Positions 1 to 5,034 of a stretch of DNA of 5,034 nucleotides are shown one piece after another. Within the stretch, counting starts at the first letter, position 1. Every line of letters starts with the position of its first letter. This stretch comes from Ruminococcus sp. UBA1366. Its GTDB lineage: Bacteria; Bacillota; Clostridia; Oscillospirales; Ruminococcaceae. The position numbers and the translations under genes are program-made. Under the pieces are notes generated by a model, which was given only the letters and a program-made list of their open reading frames with translations, did not search any database and was not told the DNA's origin. The DNA is taken from the NCBI GenBank assembly GCA_002306005.1, contig DBRO01000091.1, positions 1 to 5,034 on the forward strand. Direction: 5' to 3'.

Positions 1-1104
1 GATAATCACAATATGTTTGCCTATTCAATGAAGCAGGATTTGAATAGTTCCGGGCAGAATTACATTACCCGCGTTCATGAAAATAAGATGTTCCAGACAA
101 AAGAGATGTTCTATGTCACGAAAGTGCAGGCAACTGACGGTACGGAACGCTATATCTTTTTAGAATCCTCCATTGAGCCAATTGATTCCACCGCGCAGAT
201 TATCAAAAAGCAGCTTATTTATATTACGGTGATCTTGTTGGAACTGGCTTTTATTATTTCGCTGTTTATTTCCAGAAGAATTGCCAAGCCGATTACGGCA
301 ATCACTGCATCGGCAAAGAAATTTGCGGAAGGGGATTTTCAGGTACAGTTTAACGGGACCGGCTATCTGGAAGTCGCGGAGCTTTCGGAAGTGTTGAACA
401 AGGCGCGCGGCGAAGTTTCGAAAGTGACCGATCTGCGTAAGGATCTGATTGCGAATATCTCGCACGATTTGCGTACACCGCTGACTATGGTGAAAGCCTA
501 TGCAGAGATGATTCGGGATCTTTCCGGCGATAATCCGGTGAAGCGCAAGGAGCATATACAGGTGATCATTGATGAATCTGATCGGCTGTCGAATCTGGTG
601 AGTAGTATTTTGGAGCTTTCCCGTTTGGAAAGCGGTAATTTGGAACTGGAGCTGGAAGATTTCGATGTGCATGAAAAACTGCACGAGGTGATGAATCGTT
701 ACACGATTCTCATGGAACGGGACGGATACAATATCCAGTTGGAACTGGATGAGGATAAAACTTGTCGTGCGGATACGGCTAAAATTGACCAAGTACTGTA
801 CAATTTGATTAACAATGCCGTGAATTACTGCGGTGAGGATAAGCAAATCATTGTTCGGCAACGCAATCAGAATGGTAAGGTGCGGATTGAGATTTCTGAT
901 CATGGAAAGGGGATCCCCCAAGAGCAACTTCCTGTGATTTTTGATCGTTACTACCGAGGAGATAAGTATAAGCGCGAAACGGTTGGCACCGGTCTGGGGC
1001 TTTCCATCGTAAAGGAAATATTGAAAAGGCATAGCTTCTCGTTCGGGGTGCAGAGTACGGAAGGAAAAGGCTCAACATTCTGGTTTGAAATGAATGAAAT
1101 ATAA
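1..1104 (+). CDS. Sensor histidine kinase, C-terminal part (5' end outside window)
   Basis: This is the kinase of a two-component system: it autophosphorylates on histidine in response to an outside signal and passes the phosphate to a response regulator, which is not in the window. Numbering from the Met at base 13, residues 1-65 are the end of an extracytoplasmic sensor region. Residues 66-87 are a hydrophobic membrane helix, followed by a HAMP linker (about 88-135). The HisKA H-box is ISHDLRTPL with phospho-acceptor His151 (codon at 463). The ATPase domain shows the N-box NLINNA (264-269), G1 box DHGKG (296-300), F-box FDRYY (310-314) and G2 box GTGLGL (325-330). The frame is open to base 1, no ribosome site precedes the ATG at 13, and the expected first membrane helix is missing, so the gene probably begins upstream. 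The kinase class is certain; the signal and partner cannot be told. Confidence 0.95.
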   Translation, partial: DNHNMFAYSMKQDLNSSGQNYITRVHENKMFQTKEMFYVTKVQATDGTERYIFLESSIEPIDSTAQIIKKQLIYITVILLELAFIISLFISRRIAKPITAITASAKKFAEGDFQVQFNGTGYLEVAELSEVLNKARGEVSKVTDLRKDLIANISHDLRTPLTMVKAYAEMIRDLSGDNPVKRKEHIQVIIDESDRLSNLVSSILELSRLESGNLELELEDFDVHEKLHEVMNRYTILMERDGYNIQLELDEDKTCRADTAKIDQVLYNLINNAVNYCGEDKQIIVRQRNQNGKVRIEISDHGKGIPQEQLPVIFDRYYRGDKYKRETVGTGLGLSIVKEILKRHSFSFGVQSTEGKGSTFWFEMNEI

Positions 1105-1110
1105 GCAAAA

Positions 1111-1142
1111 GCGGCAGTATCAGAAAGCTCTGATACTGCCGC
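1111..1142. terminator. Probable bidirectional intrinsic terminator between convergent genes
   Basis: A perfect 14-bp inverted repeat (arms 1111-1124 and 1129-1142) closes a 4-base loop, AAGC. On the plus strand it starts 6 bases after the kinase stop codon and is followed by AGG and then TTTTTATTTT (1146-1155). On the minus strand it starts 11 bases after the ftsH stop codon and is followed directly by TTTT (complement of 1107-1110). It therefore fits a Rho-independent terminator in both directions, serving both convergent transcripts. The plus-strand T-run is longer but set back by three bases; the minus-strand run is shorter but adjacent. The structure is seen directly; the termination activity is inferred. 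Confidence 0.88.
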
Positions 1143-1153
1143 AGGTTTTTATT

Positions 1154-3085
1154 TTAACTTAACGCTGGTGTGGGACCGTTATTGTCCGGAAGTTCCGGAT
1201 TTTCCGGTTCATGATCTTCCAGTTTTGCCGGATCCATTTTGCCTTCCATGAGCTTGTAGAAGTCATCGCTGTCGATCTTTTCATATTTTACAAGATATTT
1301 TGCAACTAAATGCAACTTGTCGATATGCTCTCGCAGTAAATCTTCCGCCTGCTGGAAGCTGTCCTCGATAATCGAGCGGATTTCGCTGTCAATTTCCGCG
1401 GCGATGTTTTCCGAATAGCTGGGCGTGTTGCTGTAGTCCCTGCCAAGGAACACCTCATGTTCACCTTGACCATATACCACAGGACCGAGCTTTTCGCTGA
1501 ATCCGTAGCGGGTAACCATGTTCCGTGCGGTTTGCGTGGCGCGTTCCAGATCGTTAGAGGCACCGGTGGAGATATCGTCCAAAATGATTTTTTCTGCCAC
1601 ACGACCGCCCAGCAGCACAACGATATTCTCTCGCATTTCGTTTTTGCTGACATAGGATTTATCCTTTTCGGGCAGCGACATGGTATAACCGCCGGCGTGA
1701 CCACGCGGAATAATCGAAACCTGATGGACTTTATCCTGCGTTTTAAGGAAATACGTACACACCGCGTGTCCGCCCTCGTGGTAAGCCGTCAGGCGCTTTT
1801 CTGCTTCGGTAACGACTTTGCTTTTCTTTTCCGGTCCTGCAATGACCTTGATTGCCGCTTCCTCCATATCCTCACGGATAATGGCTTTGCGGTTTTTCCG
1901 TGCTGCAAGCAAGCTTGCCTCGTTCACAAGGTTTTCCAAATCCGCACCAGTGAAGCCCACGGTGGTTTTTGCAATCGTACCCAGATTGACATCCGGTCCA
2001 AGCGGCTTGTTGCGCGTATGGACTTTGAGAATTTCCTCTCTGCCCTTGACATCGGGGTAGCCCACATAAATCTGCCGGTCGAACCGACCCGGACGCAGCA
2101 GCGCGGGATCAAGAATATCCCGGCGGTTGGTTGCAGCCATAACAATAATGCCTTCGTTTCCGGTAAAGCCGTCCATTTCGACAAGCAACTGGTTCAAGGT
2201 CTGTTCGCGCTCATCGTGACCGCCGCCCAGCCCGGCACCTCTTTGGCGACCGACTGCATCAATTTCATCAATGAAAATAATAGCCGGAGCGTTTTTCTTA
2301 GCCTGTTCAAACAAGTCACGCACACGAGAAGCACCCACACCGACGAACATTTCTACAAAGTCCGAACCGGAAATAGAGAAGAATGGCACGCCGGCTTCTC
2401 CCGCGACGGCGCGGGCAAGCAAAGTTTTACCCGTACCGGGGGGCCCCAGCAGTAGCACGCCTTTGGGAATCCGTGCACCGATTTCGTTATATTTTCTGTT
2501 ATCGCGCAGGAAATCAACGATTTCCTTCAGTTCTTCTTTTTCTTCGTCCGCGCCGGCAACATCGGCAAAGGTTGCTTTCTTACCGACATTCAGGTGCTGT
2601 TTGGCGTTGGATTTTCCGAAAGAATTGAATTTTCCGCCGCCATTTGCCGCCTTCATGGTGTAAACAAAAATTGCAATCATCACAACAAGCAGCAGCAAGG
2701 AGGGAATCATACTCACCCATACACTATTGTCTTTTACGGCAATCAAATCGTATTTCAGCGGGTTGGTTGGGTTTGCATCATCGTAACGTTTCCGATAGCT
2801 GTCATCCCCCGTACCGAGCACTTCCTGTACGAAAATTGACACATTGGGAACCGTGTATGTTTTCTCCTCGCTGGAATCTTTCAAATGATATTCCAGTTTT
2901 CCGGATCCAAGGTCAAAGGTAAATTCCGAGACCTTTAAGTCGTCAAAATACCGCATCACTGTGGAATATTCCGTTGTACTCTTGCTGGTTGAAATCGACC
3001 GCAGCAAAAAGATGATGCCGCTGACGATTAGGGCGCTGATCAGCAGGTAGATGATAAGGTTTTTGCCGCTGTTTTTGAGTTTCAA
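1154..3085 (-). CDS. ftsH: ATP-dependent zinc metalloprotease FtsH
   Basis: FtsH is a hexameric membrane-anchored AAA+ protease that unfolds and degrades misassembled membrane proteins and short-lived regulators. The 643 residues match the family length. Membrane helices lie at about 10-28 and 122-144 and flank an extracytoplasmic domain. A glycine-rich linker (about 147-160) leads to the AAA+ module: Walker A GPPGTGKT (224-231), pore loop FVG (247-249), Walker B FIDEID (271-276), and the second region of homology ATN (318-320) to RPGRFDR (331-337) with arginine fingers 334 and 337. The protease has the zinc site HEGGH (436-440), with Asp512 as the likely third ligand. The tail after about 615 is acidic and proline-rich. 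The start is TTG: no ATG fits, the next Met (44) would lose the first helix, and GGAG sits 7 bases upstream. It overlaps hpt by TTGA and is probably co-transcribed. Small variations: HEGGH for the commoner HEAGH, and NRRD for the commoner NRPD. Confidence 0.99.
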   Translation of the reverse strand: MKLKNSGKNLIIYLLISALIVSGIIFLLRSISTSKSTTEYSTVMRYFDDLKVSEFTFDLGSGKLEYHLKDSSEEKTYTVPNVSIFVQEVLGTGDDSYRKRYDDANPTNPLKYDLIAVKDNSVWVSMIPSLLLLVVMIAIFVYTMKAANGGGKFNSFGKSNAKQHLNVGKKATFADVAGADEEKEELKEIVDFLRDNRKYNEIGARIPKGVLLLGPPGTGKTLLARAVAGEAGVPFFSISGSDFVEMFVGVGASRVRDLFEQAKKNAPAIIFIDEIDAVGRQRGAGLGGGHDEREQTLNQLLVEMDGFTGNEGIIVMAATNRRDILDPALLRPGRFDRQIYVGYPDVKGREEILKVHTRNKPLGPDVNLGTIAKTTVGFTGADLENLVNEASLLAARKNRKAIIREDMEEAAIKVIAGPEKKSKVVTEAEKRLTAYHEGGHAVCTYFLKTQDKVHQVSIIPRGHAGGYTMSLPEKDKSYVSKNEMRENIVVLLGGRVAEKIILDDISTGASNDLERATQTARNMVTRYGFSEKLGPVVYGQGEHEVFLGRDYSNTPSYSENIAAEIDSEIRSIIEDSFQQAEDLLREHIDKLHLVAKYLVKYEKIDSDDFYKLMEGKMDPAKLEDHEPENPELPDNNGPTPALS

Positions 3086-3645
3086 TCAATCACTCCGTTC
3101 TTTTGTTCTGTTTTTGTCTGTACGATGCCGATATAGGGCAGTCCGCGGAATTGCTCGTTATAATCCAACCCATAACCGACGACAAAATCGTCGGGAATCT
3201 CAAAACACCGGTAATCGGCAGTAATATCCGCAACCCGGCGGGAAGGTTTATCCAACAGCACGGCGGTTTTCACCGTTCGTGCGCCGCAATCCTGGAAATG
3301 CCGGATCAACGCAGAGAGCGTGTGTCCGGTATCAAGGATATCCTCAATCAGCAGAATATCTCTGCCACGGATATCTTGTTTTAAATCACAGGAAACGCAA
3401 ACTGTGCCGGTGCTGTGTTCACCCAAATAGCTGCTTGCCCGGATGAAATCCACAGCGAATCCGCCTGGATTTATCGCACGAATGAGATCCGCCGCAAAGA
3501 TAAACGCACCGTTGAGCACACAGATGGCAGTGAGGTTGTTCGGATCTTGCATATCACCAGAAATCTGCTTTGCCAGCGCCGTTACCCGTTCGCGGATTTC
3601 CTCCTCAGAGAACAGCGGTTTGATTTTCAGTTGGTTGGTCGTCAT
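3082..3645 (-). CDS. hpt: Hypoxanthine (guanine) phosphoribosyltransferase
   Basis: This cytosolic purine-salvage enzyme joins hypoxanthine (usually also guanine) to PRPP, giving IMP or GMP and pyrophosphate. I place the start at the ATG at 3645, giving 187 residues, near the usual length of about 180. GGAG lies 6 bases upstream, and the homology-like sequence begins just after. The longer reading from 3681 adds 12 residues with no ribosome site. Motifs: loop I VLNGA (43-47), the SSY motif of the flexible loop (71-73), the PRPP-binding loop [13 protein letters not shown] (98-110) with acidic pair Glu101-Asp102 and probable catalytic base Asp105, purine-contact Lys133 in LLDKP, and the C-terminal motif [11 protein letters not shown] (154-164). 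Asn45 replaces the Lys or Arg usual in loop I of the better-known enzymes. It lies between tilS and ftsH, as in Bacillus (hprT). Confidence 0.97.
   Translation of the reverse strand: MTTNQLKIKPLFSEEEIRERVTALAKQISGDMQDPNNLTAICVLNGAFIFAADLIRAINPGGFAVDFIRASSYLGEHSTGTVCVSCDLKQDIRGRDILLIEDILDTGHTLSALIRHFQDCGARTVKTAVLLDKPSRRVADITADYRCFEIPDDFVVGYGLDYNEQFRGLPYIGIVQTKTEQKNGVID
3093..3096 (-). promoter_or_regulatory. Ribosome binding site of ftsH, inside the end of hpt
   Basis: On the minus strand GGAG lies 7 bases before the TTG start of ftsH, within the last codons of hpt (GGA GTG ATT GAT TGA). This spacing settles TTG at 3085-3083 as the start. The GTG and the other TTG nearby are not in the ftsH frame. 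Confidence 0.8.
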
Positions 3646-3651
3646 ATTATG

Positions 3652-3655
3652 CTCC
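3652..3655 (-). promoter_or_regulatory. Ribosome binding site of hpt
   Basis: GGAG on the minus strand is followed 6 bases later by the ATG at 3645-3643. It supports this internal ATG over the one at 3681, whose upstream bases (CCTTTCTGGTA) show no Shine-Dalgarno sequence. Confidence 0.8.
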
Positions 3656-3664
3656 AAAAAGTAT

Positions 3665-3717
3665 CCGCAGCAAATTATCATACCAGAAAGGTGTGAAATC
3701 TGTGTGATAATCTGCGG
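3665..3717 (-). repeat. Imperfect inverted repeat between tilS and hpt
   Basis: The arms 3665-3680 and 3705-3717 pair as 6 bp plus 7 bp (CCGCAG and ATTATCA on the minus strand), interrupted by a 3-base bulge at 3671-3673, around a 24-base loop. The hairpin begins directly after the tilS stop codon. A TTTTT run follows four bases after the stem (3660-3656), just before the hpt ribosome site. As a terminator it would be weak because of the bulge, the large loop and the offset T-run. It might be a partial attenuator or a processing or stability element. Only the repeat itself is certain. Confidence 0.6.
3677..3685 (-). promoter_or_regulatory. Possible weak extended -10 promoter for hpt-ftsH
   Basis: On the minus strand TGG followed by TATGAT reads as an extended -10 element (TGn then TATnnT), about 30 bases before the hpt start codon. 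No good -35 box is seen 16-18 bases upstream; the best is CACACA, a half match. The TATGAT overlaps one arm of the inverted repeat. It could give hpt and ftsH some transcription independent of tilS, but in an AT-rich gap a chance match is quite likely. Confidence 0.25.
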
Positions 3718-5034
3718 TTATTTCATAAAATCCAAATAAATACAGTGCGAAGTGTTTTCGTCCGGCACACACCGCGCTGCTACGCCAAATTCTTCAAGAT
3801 AAATCAGCCCTTGCTCGTCTGCAATACAAACCAGCAGGTCGCGTCGGTTTGCCGGAACATGCGCGTTGAGCAGCTTTTTCACAGAAGAAGTAAAACTTCT
3901 GCCGGAAAGCTGAATTTTATCGCCGGCGCGTCGGTTTCTGAGCACTGTGATACCTTTCAGTTTATCATAATCCATCATAGATTTTGCAAACTTTTTGTAA
4001 AAAATCATATCCTTTGGCGGATAGGAAATTTCCCGTATCATCAGCTTCCTGCCGTGGAAATTGATTGCACTTCCGATGGAGAGCACCACCTCGAAATCTT
4101 CCGGCAAGGGTTGTGCCATTCTTATTTGCAGCCGGTTTTGTCTGCATACTGCGAACAATGTGCCTTGTAAATTGATTTTCCCACCGGTGCGGCAAAGCGC
4201 CAACAGTTCTTCCAGCTTGGCAGTATTCAATCGGCAGTGGTGTTCTTGTAATAAACAATATACCGCGCGGGTTTGCAAAGCCGGATCAAGCGCAAGCAGC
4301 GCTTGAGCGTCCCAGCCGTCCGGCTTTTGGATGGCGGAGATCGCTTTGTATGTTTGCTGCGCTAAATATGCCTCGTCTGCGGAAAATGCGCGCAGACTGC
4401 GTAAAAATGTTTCATGCAGTGCGGGATTGATTTCCCGCAGCACGGGAATGATTTTATGCCGGATGCGATTGCGCGAACAGGTTTCCGCTAGATTCGTGGA
4501 ATCGGTCACAAAGGCCTGCTGGCGCGAATGCAAATACGCTTCGGTTTCCTCCCGCGTGCAGTGAAGCAAAGGCCGAATAATGGTTCCGCCAACAGCAGGA
4601 GCACTGTGTGTGGGCGGGGTTTCTCGTGTGGGAGGGATCCCGCACAAGCCTTTTAAAGCTGTGCCGCGCGCCAAACGGAACAGCACGGTTTCCAGATTAT
4701 CTGAAAGCGTATGTGCGGTGGCGATTTTTACGTCGCCGGCATGTACTTTTGCTAGTTCCGCAGCAGCTTCTGCGTAAATCCGGTAGCGGATTTCGCGCGC
4801 ACCTTCTTCAATAGAATACGAATGTGAGCGGCAGAACGCCGATACATCCACACGTTTACAAAAGAACGGAATCTCCAATCGTCCGCACAAATCCTGACAA
4901 AATGCCTCATCGCGGTCACTTTCCGCACCGCGCAGGCAGTGATTGATATGCACGGCAGCAACCGGATATCCCAGTTCCAGCAGGCAAAGCAGCAAGCAAA
5001 CGCTGTCCGCACCGCCGGATAACCCGACCAGAAC
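3718..5034 (-). CDS. tilS: tRNA(Ile)-lysidine synthase TilS (5' end outside window)
   Basis: TilS uses ATP to attach lysine to cytidine 34 of the CAU anticodon of tRNA(Ile2). This changes decoding from AUG to AUA and charging from methionine to isoleucine, and the enzyme is usually essential. The 438 visible residues run to the window edge without a stop. Numbered from the first full codon at the edge, the N-type PP-loop is SGGADS (6-11), followed by HINHCLRG (29-36), TAHTLSDNLET (106-116), RGTALKGLCGIPP (123-135), RPLL (154-157) and DSTN (178-181) with RNRIRHKIIP. The C-terminal TilS domain ends with FTSSVKKLLNAHVP and the closing IYLEEFGVA region. Only about 15-25 N-terminal residues should be missing; the TTG at 4995 is an internal leucine codon. 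A proline-rich insertion sits before RPLL. It is followed by hpt after 72 bases, the usual Bacillota order. Confidence 0.97.
   Translation of the reverse strand, partial: VLVGLSGGADSVCLLLCLLELGYPVAAVHINHCLRGAESDRDEAFCQDLCGRLEIPFFCKRVDVSAFCRSHSYSIEEGAREIRYRIYAEAAAELAKVHAGDVKIATAHTLSDNLETVLFRLARGTALKGLCGIPPTRETPPTHSAPAVGGTIIRPLLHCTREETEAYLHSRQQAFVTDSTNLAETCSRNRIRHKIIPVLREINPALHETFLRSLRAFSADEAYLAQQTYKAISAIQKPDGWDAQALLALDPALQTRAVYCLLQEHHCRLNTAKLEELLALCRTGGKINLQGTLFAVCRQNRLQIRMAQPLPEDFEVVLSIGSAINFHGRKLMIREISYPPKDMIFYKKFAKSMMDYDKLKGITVLRNRRAGDKIQLSGRSFTSSVKKLLNAHVPANRRDLLVCIADEQGLIYLEEFGVAARCVPDENTSHCIYLDFMK

Noticed and set aside
13..15. ATG at 13 as the true kinase start
   Set aside because: The frame is open to base 1 and the extracytoplasmic region would lack its first membrane helix, so the start probably lies upstream.
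160..1032. 290-residue open frame on the minus strand opposite the histidine kinase
   Set aside because: The plus strand carries a clear kinase with all its motifs; the opposite reading shows no recognisable domain and is a codon-bias shadow.
1457..2455. 332-residue open frame on the plus strand opposite ftsH
   Set aside because: It lies wholly within ftsH, has no family-like motif and reads as the complement of strongly conserved ATPase and protease sequence.
3646..3681. Longer hpt start at the ATG at 3681
   Set aside because: No ribosome site precedes it, the 12 extra residues look unlike the family, and the ATG at 3645 has GGAG at the right distance.
3665..3717. Riboswitch (for example a purine riboswitch) upstream of hpt
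   Set aside because: The gap is only 72 bases, and I see no three-way junction or conserved purine-aptamer core, only a single imperfect hairpin.
3745..4170. 141-residue open frame on the plus strand opposite tilS
   Set aside because: It has no motif and lies opposite the conserved C-terminal region of TilS; it is treated as a shadow.
4993..4995. TTG at 4995 as the tilS start
   Set aside because: The frame stays open to the window edge and encodes the PP-loop SGGADS just upstream, which the enzyme needs.

Overview
The window holds one complete gene, ftsH, one complete gene with a revised start, hpt, and two genes cut by the window edges: a sensor histidine kinase on the left and tilS on the right. 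All three genes on the minus strand are recognisable housekeeping genes. The run tilS–hpt–ftsH, in that transcription order, is a classical arrangement of the Bacillota (Bacillus subtilis has tilS–hprT–ftsH). The gene order, the protein wording and the roughly balanced base composition suggest a member of the Clostridia. An Oscillospirales/Ruminococcaceae-type gut bacterium is my best guess, but it rests on remembered protein style and not on a search.

Layout: positions 1–1104 (+) are the C-terminal part of a membrane-bound two-component sensor kinase whose N-terminus lies left of the window. Positions 1111–1142 are a strong 14-bp hairpin in the short gap between convergent genes, with T-runs on both sides, so it probably ends transcription from both directions. 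Positions 1154–3085 (-) are ftsH, starting at TTG and overlapping the end of hpt by 4 bases. Positions 3082–3645 (-) are hpt, with a clear Shine-Dalgarno sequence before an internal ATG. Positions 3646–3717 are a 72-base gap containing an imperfect inverted repeat and a possible weak promoter. Positions 3718–5034 (-) are tilS, whose first few codons lie beyond the right edge. No stretch over 300 bases lacks a gene.

The minus-strand genes form a probable operon: tRNA(Ile2) lysidine modification (tilS), purine salvage (hpt) and membrane protein quality control (ftsH). The kinase is a separate unit pointing towards the operon and shares only the terminator. I see no RNA genes, mobile elements, CRISPR arrays or defence genes, and no sign of a new system. 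The points most worth a second look are small: a proline-rich insertion in TilS, the tilS–hpt intergenic hairpin, and the TTG start coupling ftsH to hpt.
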